From positions 2,910,443-2,974,442 of the forward strand of contig NZ_CP036264.1 of assembly GCF_008035925.1 (NCBI RefSeq): a stretch of 64,000 bases of DNA, given 5' to 3'. Shown here piece by piece: positions 44,401 through 52,568 of this stretch (the stretch's first letter is position 1; the number at the start of each line of letters is the position of its first letter). Below the pieces are notes generated by a model. The model had not been told where the DNA came from, made no database searches, and saw only the letters and a list, made by a program, of their open reading frames with translations. Source of the stretch: Stieleria maiorica (GTDB lineage Bacteria; Planctomycetota; Planctomycetia; Pirellulales; Pirellulaceae). The translations under genes and the position numbers were made by a program.

Positions 44401-47308
44401 ATTGGGCGTCCGCTATCTACGCCAGTCCAACGTCGATTCGAAAGCCGCACTCGGGCGCATCGACGCGACGCGGCACAACGACGATCACAACCAAGCCAAT
44501 GCCCGCATCGATCCCCGGCGTTGGAGCATGGACAAATTCCTGTCCGCTGAAAAGTCCTTGCAATCGCTCGCCCGCGACCTGCAGATCGGCCTGGATGATT
44601 TGGAGGCAGACCGTGACCAGGCGCGCGACGTCCTGGGCCGCTACGTGTTGACGCTCGCCCAGCAGGCACGGCAGGCTGCTGAAGAAGCCGACCAGGCCAA
44701 ACGGGCGACCGACGCCCGCGCAGACGCCAGTGAGGAATCAGCAGAAGACGTTCGACCGGAGCAAGACGAAGCGATCGAAAAGTCGACCGAAACCATCGGG
44801 GCGCTGATCGATCAAGCCAACACGACCGACATCGTCAACGACGAACAGCGAGAGGTGGCGCGCGATGCCGACGCCGCCGCCGAATTGATCGCCGAAGCCG
44901 TCCAGGAAACCAAAGAAGCCCTCAAACAGGCCGAATCGGCGACCTCCGAACAGCAGCGTGACGATGCCCTGGAATCGGTCGAAGAAAAACTGACCGAACT
45001 TTCCCAGCGGCTGCAGCAAACGGCCGAGCACTTCGAAAAAATCGAACAGGGCCAAGATGTCTCACAGTCCCGTCAACAGTTGCGCCAGGCGGAAGCGGAA
45101 CTGGACGCCGCCGATGCGCTCAGCGAGCGATACGAAAACGCCGAACAAATGGCCGAGGCCGCGAAACAAGACCCGCGTGAATTGCTTCGACAGCTCGAAG
45201 AGGAGCTTCAACGTAACGAACCGATGCAAGAAGCACTTAGCGACATCGCCGCCGAAACCGTCGACGAGGTCGCTGACAACCTCAGGCAGGCCGCCAAAGA
45301 AGAAGACGCGCTGCAACGTCGCCTGGAATCCGAAGACAGTGCATTCGCCGAACAAAAGCGTCAAACACAATTGATGCTGGACGAATTCGTCCAGCGAGCC
45401 AAAACGCTCCGCGACCGGACTCTGGCCACCGCATCCAAAGCCGCCGGCTGGGCCAACGAACCCGAGACGCAGAAATCGATCGAAATGATCCGCGAACAAT
45501 TGAACGATTCCATCAACCGGGTCGAACAAACGTCGCGGGGACAACCGACGTTAAGCGAATTGCAATCGGCCACACGCCAAATGCAGAACGAAGTGAATCA
45601 GGCCGCCCGGGCGACAGAACAATCCGCCGCACAATTGGCCCAAGCTGCCGACAAAGACCTTCACGGTGACAAACAGAGGCGAAACACCAGCGCCGAATCG
45701 ATGCGGCGCAACGAAAACCAGCTGCGAAACAATGAACTTCGCGCCCTCGACCAACAACGCCAAATATGGTCGTCCACCGAAGAAGACGCCGGTCGACGTG
45801 TCCGCAATGAAGAACAAAAGAAACGCGCCGCCGAAAATGTGATCCGGCGCGAGCAGGATCAACTGAAAAAGAATCCCGACAACGATTGGCACCGACGCGA
45901 AATCGAAAAACAACAAGACCTGCTGGAACAGGCCGACCGGGCGATCCGGCAGACCCGCAACACGAGAGAATTGGCGACAGAGCGTGGCAAGCAGGCCGTA
46001 AAACGGGCCAACGCAATCAATCAGTCCAAAGCCGCGCCGTTGGACAAGCCCAACCCGGCGGCAGAGTTGGGCCAAAAAGTGGCGCAAGACGCATCGGATC
46101 GGTTGAAAAACCTGGCCGATGAATTGGCACAACTCGCCCAGGATTCCGACATCGAAACCGACCTTCGCGCCACATCCGATTCGGCGCGAAACATCGCCGA
46201 TCAACAACAACGGGTCGAAAGTGACGTGCAAACCGCGGCCGATGATTTGGCACGCGCGTCGCGCCACGAAGCTCGTCTGGAAAACGATCCAGCCGCCCAA
46301 CAACTTGCCCAGGCAGCGAAGCAAATCGAGCAGGTCGCCGGCCAAGCGGCGAAACAGGCCGGCGAAGATTTGGGGCGGTCGGTCGACGAAAGCCAACGAT
46401 CTGCCGATGCCGCCCAATCGCTTCAGCAGGCGGCCGAAAAGATTGCCGACCAAGCCGAAGCGATTCAGTCGATGACCGGTCAGTCGCAATCGCCGGACGG
46501 ACAGGCTGATTCGTCGCAAGGGGATCCCGGGCAACAAAGCAGTCCGTCAGAGAGCGCCCCCGCAAGTGCTTCGACAGCTAGCGCCGACGCGACGCAGTCA
46601 CCGAGTCAATCGTCCGGGCAGTCGTCGGGCCAGTCCGCGGGACAGACGGCATCCGGCAATCAATCCGGGGAGCGCGGGCAACCGTCGGCCTCCCAACCCA
46701 CGCCCCAGCAAATGGCGCAAACGCTCGACGACCTGGATCGCTCCTTGGCTGACGGCGCCTCGCCGCCGGGGCAACCGTCCGATTCACAACAAGCCTCAGC
46801 ATCCCAACAGTCCTCGGCTCAACAGCCACCCGCTCAATCGTCCCAGGGCAATCAAGGGCAACCCTCTGACAGCCAGTCGGCCGTCGGCAAACCCGGTGGC
46901 GAACCCTCCGGTCAGGGCCGCCTCGGTTCGGGCCAGCCGCCGCAGAGCGCTGTCGAAGCGTCACCGACACTCGCTCAAATGTTGGAAGCCCAGATGCAGC
47001 AAGCTGCACGCGAGCGTTTGAGAAGTTTGCAGCAAGCACAAGCCGGCGAGCAACCCGGCCAACCGCCCAGCTCCGATCCCTCGTCTCCCAATCCGGTCTC
47101 GGAATCCGGCCAGGGCGAGATGCCAGACGGCCCCGACGATGTCGATTTGATCCAGGGTGCGATCGCCGATGGTGATTGGGGCGATCTTCGCCGCCGCGGC
47201 GTCGATGATGCGGCGCAGGGTCGATCGATCCAGATCCCGCCCGGTTACTCGCGCGAGATCAAAGCCTACTTTAAAGCGCTTTCCAAACGAGCGGCGGAGT
47301 CGAAGTGA
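41438..47308 (+). CDS. Giant membrane-anchored coiled-coil protein (DUF4175-like)
   Basis: Protein of 1956 residues, the largest here. Two helices near 30-52 and 65-85 anchor it. Beta-rich domains follow to about 550 and helical domains to about 1050. A very long Gln/Glu/Ala-rich coiled coil spans about 1054-1680, and a Gln/Ser/Pro/Gly low-complexity region about 1680-1888. A conserved tail (DDVDLIQGAIADGDWGDLRR ... YFKAL) ends it. AGGA stands about 9 nt before ATG 41438; 41462 is an alternative start. It resembles the large DUF4175-like proteins that follow DUF58/BatA genes. It could be a scaffold across the periplasm. Confidence 0.7.
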   Translation: MATAREHAMNRTGLDPITRRTLAAFRRRRGMLLVARAIGVALLTFISLTLLLATFDYLFFFRDTIRWLLSIGIYAATAAVMWLSGLSSLAKRDELEIARHVESVAPHLRENLVAAVELADPAGSNGSPYFRRLLQSRVARRIAKVDVGEVLPLRLVRRWVLSGTTVALLCIALMFIPSAQFGRRFARAALPGIAIERASRTKVTILEPSPPSRYVAERDAVGVIVRVLGAEADDVMLHWRSADGTSGESIMTPRMDASAFRPGADSQVTGGSDDAAGATVQDAPGTRFAANLSVGSVPIQYRITAGDAITLWHELTPLPRPHVVRYEKHYRLPTYAKLDDRSADEEHGDLKALQGTTAEVIVTFDQSVENPVVRFGVRGARSDMEPVDESGTKFLTRISIKTSGQYQVDATSVRSGLDNPFSPTNMIMPVLDTPPIVRWSDDTQPSRLVSSLDVIELSASAADDLPLERVLQEVQVNGGRFESYPLPIDVPDRKLDLNWSWDMLHRLGESSQTPQLAAGDLVKTRLVAIDRRGARTESPVIEFLIAGDGFDADRHQFLAPFADQIERIMKWSLESEKLANELNAIGDSGDFQPISDVVTRWKPLQQESVALIKSLTETLSATQNTASASNTELVGRAILDIETRLDGQIKQLQWLGEHQENLWSKVHKKHLASIGRDAKQTAYQSDRLRGFAQARFGLALSASLYSDASMLRDGVIRLVDDLPRQRLPRYLTLVAGQLAEIDRLIQQYEPLLSPQHAQHLAGDHWSRWSQRWGIQIETLLEDQASRDQVYAVLQSLRKEVNDKPQSLVYSETHDAALRWGRDLRKEMRYLADLTRELADAGRAWKSAESAAERDRNAEDAIKSGLDVQWNRLRWQTQLNRLIVRAAGQERLNRAKSKVDLQYAADQSLFVRAIKNVTENGYQDYDQEPADRVLNAIAGAIGVLQATSDIAAAREDWLSIREGEGQSDSSPLRKIYHPVWLKLQDVRVELGVRYLRQSNVDSKAALGRIDATRHNDDHNQANARIDPRRWSMDKFLSAEKSLQSLARDLQIGLDDLEADRDQARDVLGRYVLTLAQQARQAAEEADQAKRATDARADASEESAEDVRPEQDEAIEKSTETIGALIDQANTTDIVNDEQREVARDADAAAELIAEAVQETKEALKQAESATSEQQRDDALESVEEKLTELSQRLQQTAEHFEKIEQGQDVSQSRQQLRQAEAELDAADALSERYENAEQMAEAAKQDPRELLRQLEEELQRNEPMQEALSDIAAETVDEVADNLRQAAKEEDALQRRLESEDSAFAEQKRQTQLMLDEFVQRAKTLRDRTLATASKAAGWANEPETQKSIEMIREQLNDSINRVEQTSRGQPTLSELQSATRQMQNEVNQAARATEQSAAQLAQAADKDLHGDKQRRNTSAESMRRNENQLRNNELRALDQQRQIWSSTEEDAGRRVRNEEQKKRAAENVIRREQDQLKKNPDNDWHRREIEKQQDLLEQADRAIRQTRNTRELATERGKQAVKRANAINQSKAAPLDKPNPAAELGQKVAQDASDRLKNLADELAQLAQDSDIETDLRATSDSARNIADQQQRVESDVQTAADDLARASRHEARLENDPAAQQLAQAAKQIEQVAGQAAKQAGEDLGRSVDESQRSADAAQSLQQAAEKIADQAEAIQSMTGQSQSPDGQADSSQGDPGQQSSPSESAPASASTASADATQSPSQSSGQSSGQSAGQTASGNQSGERGQPSASQPTPQQMAQTLDDLDRSLADGASPPGQPSDSQQASASQQSSAQQPPAQSSQGNQGQPSDSQSAVGKPGGEPSGQGRLGSGQPPQSAVEASPTLAQMLEAQMQQAARERLRSLQQAQAGEQPGQPPSSDPSSPNPVSESGQGEMPDGPDDVDLIQGAIADGDWGDLRRRGVDDAAQGRSIQIPPGYSREIKAYFKALSKRAAESK

Positions 47309-48549
47309 TGCCTCAAAGAAAACGTCTGGATGCCAGCCCGACGCGTGAGCGAGGGGCACCGCGCAGTACCTTCCCTACGCATGCGAGCTCGAATCAACAA
47401 GCCGGCCGGTGTCCGAACGCCGCCAAGTCGGATCGAGCCGTTGCGACGCCCGCCAGAGTGTGGACGGTCCGCCGCCGCGACCTGTTTGCACTCGCCGGCG
47501 CGGTCACGGGGCAATGGGCTCTGTCGGCCGCTGCCCAGGAACCGCCATCGATCGACAACCTGTACATCGACGACGAACTGGACCAGGCCTGTGACCGCGC
47601 GATCGATTTTTTGCTCCGCAATCAACGCTCCACCGGCGCGATCACCGACCGCGGACACGAACTGGCGCTGACCTCGCTGGCGATCATGGCGTTGGCGGCG
47701 GTCGGCACCGAACCGGCCGAGCCCACCCGCCGCGGACGCGCCATGCGCGCGGCGTTGGATTTTGTCCTCGGACCACACCACCAAAACGAAGCCGGCTACT
47801 TCGGTGCCCACGACGGTTCACGGATGTACGGCCACGGCATCGTCACGCTGATGTTGACCGAAATGCTGGGTATGGGCGCGAGCGCCCAGCAGAACGAGAT
47901 CATTCACGACCGGCTGGAGCATGCGCTGCGATTAATCCTCTCGTCGCAAGCGGTCCGCAAAGAACGCAAGCTCGAAGGCGGATGGCGGTACTCGCCGCAG
48001 TCCCGTGACAGCGACCTGTCGGTTTCGATCTGGCAACTGATGGCACTCCGCTCGGCAAAGAATGACGGGATGAACGTGCCCGGCGAATCGATCGAACAAG
48101 CTTTGCAATACCTCCGCAATTCCTTTACCGGCCGACGCACCGCAACCGGTGTCGGCGAAGGCGGATTCAGTTACACGCCGGGACAGACGCGTCCTACGTT
48201 CACCATGACCGCGGCGGGATTGCTGGCGATGCAAGTCTGTGGACAATACGACGCGCCCGAAGTGGCCGCGGCGGCCGATTGGTTGCTCGGGTACGAACCC
48301 ACGTCGGACGAACGCTACCTGTTTTACGGACTGTATTACTACGCCCAGGGCATGCATCAAGTCGGCGGCAAATTTGCCGAAAAGTCCGGCCGCGTCGTCT
48401 CCACACTGCTGTTGCCGCGGCAACGCCGCGACGGATCGTGGATGGCGCCCGGCGGTGAAGAACGGAACGTCGGCCTGGTCTACTCCACCTCCCTGGCACT
48501 GCTTTCGCTTTCCGTCCGCTACCATTACTTGCCGATTTATCAACGATGA
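47308..48549 (+). CDS. Prenyltransferase/squalene-cyclase-like toroid protein with repeat-derived N-terminus
   Basis: Protein of 413 residues. Residues 75-413 form helical pairs of the alpha/alpha toroid type (ALDFVLGPHHQNEAGYFG, SIWQLMALRSAKN, RRDGSWMAPGG), typical of planctomycete 'prenyltransferase/squalene oxidase repeat' proteins, which lack cyclase chemistry. A Tat-like signal (VRRRDLFALAGAV) sits unusually deep, at about 50-75. Before it, residues 8-16 (LDASPTRER) are encoded by one arm of the GACGCGTGAGCGAGGGG repeat. The ATG overlaps the previous stop (TGATG). Confidence 0.72.
   Translation: MPQRKRLDASPTRERGAPRSTFPTHASSNQQAGRCPNAAKSDRAVATPARVWTVRRRDLFALAGAVTGQWALSAAAQEPPSIDNLYIDDELDQACDRAIDFLLRNQRSTGAITDRGHELALTSLAIMALAAVGTEPAEPTRRGRAMRAALDFVLGPHHQNEAGYFGAHDGSRMYGHGIVTLMLTEMLGMGASAQQNEIIHDRLEHALRLILSSQAVRKERKLEGGWRYSPQSRDSDLSVSIWQLMALRSAKNDGMNVPGESIEQALQYLRNSFTGRRTATGVGEGGFSYTPGQTRPTFTMTAAGLLAMQVCGQYDAPEVAAAADWLLGYEPTSDERYLFYGLYYYAQGMHQVGGKFAEKSGRVVSTLLLPRQRRDGSWMAPGGEERNVGLVYSTSLALLSLSVRYHYLPIYQR
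47329..47355 (+). repeat. Single arm of the GACGCGTGAGCGAGGGG repeat inside a coding sequence
   Basis: The run GATGCCAGCCCGACGCG continuing TGAGCGAGGGG matches an arm of the inverted repeats at 2774 and 8061. Here there is no matching second arm. It lies in frame between the start codon and the signal sequence of the toroid protein. Confidence 0.85.
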
Positions 48550-49283
48550 CTGAGATCCATACCGACGGCCCCGAGGCGATCGGTGACATCGCCCCACTTG
48601 ATTTTCTGGTCGTCGCACCGCATCCCGATGATGCGGAGATCGGCATGGGTGGCACGATCGCCAAAATGATTCGGCAGGGTATGCGGGTCGGCATCTTGGA
48701 CCTGACCACCGGCGAACCGACCCCGCATGGCAGCGAAGCCATCCGCCGCGCCGAAACGATCCGCGCGAGCGAAATCCTGAACGTGACCTGGCGTGGCAAT
48801 GCCTCGTTGGTCAACCGCGAACTCCAACACACGCTCGAAGCGCGCAAGCGGATCGCCAGCTACTTTCGAATGTTGCGTCCACGCTGGGTCTTCGCGCCTT
48901 ACTTTCACGACGCCCATCCGGACCACGTCGTCGCGACCGAATTGATCGAAGCGGCTCGGTTTTGGGCCAAGCTTAGCAAGACCGATATGCCGGGCGAACG
49001 GTTTCATCCCGAGCGAACGTTCTACTACTTCTGCGTGCACTTACGCTTGGCCATCCAGCCCAGCTGGATCGTCGACATCAGCGAGACGATCGAGCAAAAA
49101 ATGGAATCGATCCGCGCCTACGAAAGTCAGTTCATCACCGGTCGCCCGGCCGAGCCGCCGACGATGCTGGACCGCATCGAAACCGACGCCGCCCATTTCG
49201 GCAACCTGATCGCCCGTCGCTACGGCGAACCCTTCGCCACCAAAGAACCCCTGGCCCTGACATCGCTGCGTGACATCTTCTAA
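48546..49283 (+). CDS. bshB1: PIG-L/BshB1-like N-acetylglucosaminyl deacetylase
   Basis: Zinc deacetylase of 245 residues. The metal motifs APHPDDAEIGMGG (residues 24-36) and DAHPDHVVAT (about 120) and a C-terminal EKMESIRAYESQF are those of BshB1, which removes the acetyl group from GlcNAc-malate in bacillithiol synthesis. The start overlaps the toroid stop (ATGA). Whether this organism makes bacillithiol cannot be told; another PIG-L substrate is possible. Confidence 0.82.
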   Translation: MTEIHTDGPEAIGDIAPLDFLVVAPHPDDAEIGMGGTIAKMIRQGMRVGILDLTTGEPTPHGSEAIRRAETIRASEILNVTWRGNASLVNRELQHTLEARKRIASYFRMLRPRWVFAPYFHDAHPDHVVATELIEAARFWAKLSKTDMPGERFHPERTFYYFCVHLRLAIQPSWIVDISETIEQKMESIRAYESQFITGRPAEPPTMLDRIETDAAHFGNLIARRYGEPFATKEPLALTSLRDIF

Positions 49284-49641
49284 CCGCCCCCGGTTCAACC
49301 TCTCCCTCTCCTCATCATTCTGCCCCGCATCATTCTGCCTTCCATCGTCTTGCCCCCATCGTTTTGCCCCGATGGCCCTGATTTGGCAGAATGATGTCGC
49401 AATCGCAATTGAGACGCGCACATCGAGCTAGGACATAATCACGCAAAGGTAGCTACCTTCGCCAGAAGGTGGATCCCCCGCGAGCCTTCGCACGCGGAGA
49501 CAAGGAGTCGATCGCTCTCGCTCGCCCGGCGGCCGGACAGGTTAAAAATAGACATGCAGATGTCAATCTCGGCTATGGGGATTTGATCGGCCTGTGTCAC
49601 AATGCTAAGCCCTCCCCCACAGCCGCTGACCTGATTTCCCC
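49284..49641. repeat. Repeat-filled gap before the fucosidase
   Basis: 358 bp without a gene. CATCATTCTGCC (49313-49324) and GGCAGAATGATG (49385-49396) form an inverted pair, with CATCGTCTTGCCCC and CATCGTTTTGCCCC between. The 31-bp block 49449-49479 is an exact reverse copy of 31493-31523 and begins inside a palindrome, AAGGTAGCTACCTT (49446-49459). The fucosidase promoter should be in the last 100 bp. Confidence 0.7.
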
Positions 49642-51264
49642 ATGAGAGTTGTGATGACCCTGAGAAGGCTTACGTGTGCCGCGATCGCGTCCACCGCGAT
49701 CTTTGCCGGTTCCTGTTTCGCTGAGGAACCCCACCCGGCGACGCTTCCGCATCCCGCGGTCGCCCCTGCGGTGGAGAAGATTCGGGCGGTCAACGCAGGC
49801 GGAACATTTAAACCGGAGTGGGAATCGCTGGAGCAGTACCAGATTCCACAGTGGTACAAGGACGCCAAATTCGGGATCTTCATCCACTGGGGCGCCTACG
49901 CCGTTCCTGCGTTTGGCAGCGAGTGGTATCCACGCCAGATGTACATCAATCGGGATCGCCGCGGGGACAATTTTTTTGACCACCACGTCAACACCTACGG
50001 GCCGCACAGCAAGTTCGGCTACAAGGATTTCATTCCGCAGTTCAAGGCGGAAAAGTTCGACGCCGATCGCTGGGCAAAGTTGTTTCAGGAAACGGGGGCG
50101 CGATACGTCATCCCGGTGGCCGAACACCACGACGGGTTCCCGATGTATGACTGTGCCTTCACACGTTGGGACGCATCGGAGATGGGGCCGAAACGTGACG
50201 TGATCCGCGAACTGTCGGTCGCGGTTCGCAAGCACGGCATGAAGTTCGGTGTCAGCAGCCACCGCGCGTTCAATTGGATGTATTACGTGCGTGACGAGTC
50301 TTATGACAACGCGGATCCGCAATACGCCGACTTGTACGGGCGTCCGATGCCGTTCTTATTCGAAAAGGACGCCTGGGACTACCAGAACCGTTTTGTTCCC
50401 CAAGATCAACAATTCAAAGACGACTGGTTGGCTCGCTCGTGTGAGTTGGTCGACAAGTATCAGCCCGATGTCTTCTGGTTTGATTTTGGGATCACCCCCG
50501 GTGGTCGAACGGTCAACTACCAAGACAATCCGTTCGCGGACCATTTGAAGCAGTTTGCGGCCTATTACTACAACCAAACGTCCGAACAAACCGGTCAGCC
50601 CGGAGTGATCAATTACAAATGGGAAGCGTTCCCCGAGTCGGCCGCCGTGTTGGACAAAGAGCGTTCCAAGATGGCCGAGATTCGCAAGCCGTTCTGGCAA
50701 ACCGACACCGCGGTCAGCGCCAGCTCCTGGGGCTACACCCAGAACCAACGCTACAAGACGCCGGAACGGTTGATCAATGATTTGGTCGACATCGTCAGCA
50801 AAAATGGGTGCTTGTTGTTAAACGTCGGCCCCCGCGCCGACGGCACGATCCCCGAGGAAGACCAGGCGATCCTGAAAGAGATCGGAAGCTGGCTGAAGAT
50901 TAACGGAGAATCGATCTACGAAACGACCTACTGGAAGACGTTCGGCGAAGGTCCGACGTCGGTTTCGACCGGACACGTTTCCGAATCGAAAGATAAACCA
51001 TTCACCGCGGCGGACCTTCGATTCACCACGCGCGCCGGCGACAGCACGCTGTACGTCACGGGATTGAAATGGCCGGAGAACAATCAAATCACCGTGAAAA
51101 CACTGTCCAGTAACAGCCAGCACTACGAAGGCGACATCGCATCGATCACGATGCTCGGTTCGGACCAGGAACTGGAATGGTCGCGTGATGAAAACGGACT
51201 GACGGTGCAACTTCCGAAGACCAGACCGTCAAAGTACGCTTATGTCTTGAAAGTCACCCAATAG
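49642..51264 (+). CDS. Exported GH29 alpha-L-fucosidase
   Basis: Glycoside hydrolase of 540 residues that releases L-fucose. The signal peptide covers about 1-28 (GSCFAEE). GH29 marks are KFGIFIHWGAYAVPAFGSEWY (split near 75-95), AEHHDGFPMYD, and the nucleophile Asp281 in VFWFDFG. A C-terminal beta domain (about 430-540) follows. ATG 49642 or 49654 could start it. It leads a block with an oxidoreductase and FucP, fitting uptake of fucose from algal fucan. Confidence 0.88.
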   Translation: MRVVMTLRRLTCAAIASTAIFAGSCFAEEPHPATLPHPAVAPAVEKIRAVNAGGTFKPEWESLEQYQIPQWYKDAKFGIFIHWGAYAVPAFGSEWYPRQMYINRDRRGDNFFDHHVNTYGPHSKFGYKDFIPQFKAEKFDADRWAKLFQETGARYVIPVAEHHDGFPMYDCAFTRWDASEMGPKRDVIRELSVAVRKHGMKFGVSSHRAFNWMYYVRDESYDNADPQYADLYGRPMPFLFEKDAWDYQNRFVPQDQQFKDDWLARSCELVDKYQPDVFWFDFGITPGGRTVNYQDNPFADHLKQFAAYYYNQTSEQTGQPGVINYKWEAFPESAAVLDKERSKMAEIRKPFWQTDTAVSASSWGYTQNQRYKTPERLINDLVDIVSKNGCLLLNVGPRADGTIPEEDQAILKEIGSWLKINGESIYETTYWKTFGEGPTSVSTGHVSESKDKPFTAADLRFTTRAGDSTLYVTGLKWPENNQITVKTLSSNSQHYEGDIASITMLGSDQELEWSRDENGLTVQLPKTRPSKYAYVLKVTQ

Positions 51265-51278
51265 CGGAAGAAAGATTC

Positions 51279-52331
51279 ATGGAACTGAGCACCCAAGGCA
51301 CGGCGTCTGGCAGGGACGTTTTGCAGATTCCGAAGATCGTTTTCGGAACCAGCTCGTTCGGTAATCTTTACCGAGCGATCTCCGGAGATGCCAAGCGTGA
51401 AATCGTCTCTCAGTGGACCGAACACGCGCTGGGTATGGTGACCGTTGATTCGGCCGGCAAGTATGGCGCCGGTTTGGCGCTGGAGTCGATTTCAAAGGCC
51501 TTGTCTGAGCTTCACGTCGATCCGGCGGACGTTCTGATCAGCAACAAACTGGGGTGGCGACGCGTTCCGCTGGAAACCCCCGAACCGACCTTCGAACCCG
51601 GTGCTTGGGTGGGACTGGAACATGACGCGGTCCAAGACATCAGCTACGACGGTATCTTGCGTTGCTGGCGACAGGGGTGCCAGCTACTTGCCCCCTATCG
51701 AGCACAGCTCGTCTCCGTGCACGACCCCGACGAATACTTGGCCGCTGCCACGGACACGTCGGATCGCCAGTCACGCTGGGACGACATCCTGGGCGCCTAC
51801 CAGGCGCTCGTCGAACTGCGTGACAGGGGTGAGGTCGCGGGGATCGGAGTCGGATCGAAAGATTGGCGGGTTTCTCAGCAACTTGCCGAGCAATGCGACT
51901 TGGACTGGGTCATGCTGGCGACCAGTTTGACCGTCTACACGCACCCGAGCGAATTGCTGGAGTTCATTGAATCGCTGCGAGTCAGGAACGTCGCGGTCAT
52001 CAATTCCGCGGTCTTCCATGCCGGCTTCTTAACCGGGGGCGATTTCTTTGATTATCGAAAAGTCACCGGCGAAAGCGAATCGGATCAATCGCTGATCCGT
52101 TGGCGCGACCGGTTTCATCAGCTCTGCAACCAACACGAGGTAACTCCGGCCGAAGCCTGTGTCGCATTCGGCATGTCGCCGCCGGGCGTCGTGGCGACCG
52201 CGCTCAACAGCAGCCGTCCCGAGCGGATCCAGCAAAACGTCGCCCTTTGCGCCGCGTCGCCACCGGCGGAGTTTTGGTCGGCGATGAAAGAGGCCGGCCT
52301 GATCGATCCCAGCTATCCCTACATCGGTTGA
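51279..52331 (+). CDS. Aldo-keto reductase, likely fucose dehydrogenase
   Basis: Protein of 350 residues with the aldo-keto reductase tetrad: Asp57, Tyr62 (VDSAGKYGAG), Lys90 (ISNKLGW) and His148 (VSVHDPDEYL). The Asp and Tyr spacing is that of the family. Related enzymes oxidise L-fucose or D-threo-aldoses to the lactone. It starts 14 nt after the fucosidase stop and precedes fucP, so fucose as substrate is the best inference. No lactonase or fuconate genes follow. Confidence 0.82.
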   Translation: MELSTQGTASGRDVLQIPKIVFGTSSFGNLYRAISGDAKREIVSQWTEHALGMVTVDSAGKYGAGLALESISKALSELHVDPADVLISNKLGWRRVPLETPEPTFEPGAWVGLEHDAVQDISYDGILRCWRQGCQLLAPYRAQLVSVHDPDEYLAAATDTSDRQSRWDDILGAYQALVELRDRGEVAGIGVGSKDWRVSQQLAEQCDLDWVMLATSLTVYTHPSELLEFIESLRVRNVAVINSAVFHAGFLTGGDFFDYRKVTGESESDQSLIRWRDRFHQLCNQHEVTPAEACVAFGMSPPGVVATALNSSRPERIQQNVALCAASPPAEFWSAMKEAGLIDPSYPYIG

Positions 52332-52388
52332 ACCTCGTTCCCAGGCCTCGCCTCTGGTCGCTGGTGGCGGGAGCCGTATCTAAAGCGT

Positions 52389-52411
52389 GTTCCAAGGCGG
52401 AGCCTTGGAAC
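52389..52411. terminator. Perfect hairpin after the aldo-keto reductase
   Basis: GTTCCAAGGC (52389-52398) and GCCTTGGAAC (52402-52411) flank a 3-nt loop. The same stem family occurs at 31366-31390. There is no T-run, so terminator function is a guess. It separates the reductase from fucP; a CATCATTCTGCC-family repeat (52490-52548) lies between it and fucP. Confidence 0.5.
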
Positions 52412-52568
52412 GAGTTTAGGCTTCACCTGAAACCTCGATGCCCTCGGGGAACCAACCGGCACCATCGAATCGCCCCTCCTTCACCCGCAAAATCATCCTG
52501 CCCCGAATCATTCTGCCTTCTATCGTTTTGCCCCCATCGTTTTGCCCCTCGTCCCCCCAGAACACTCC

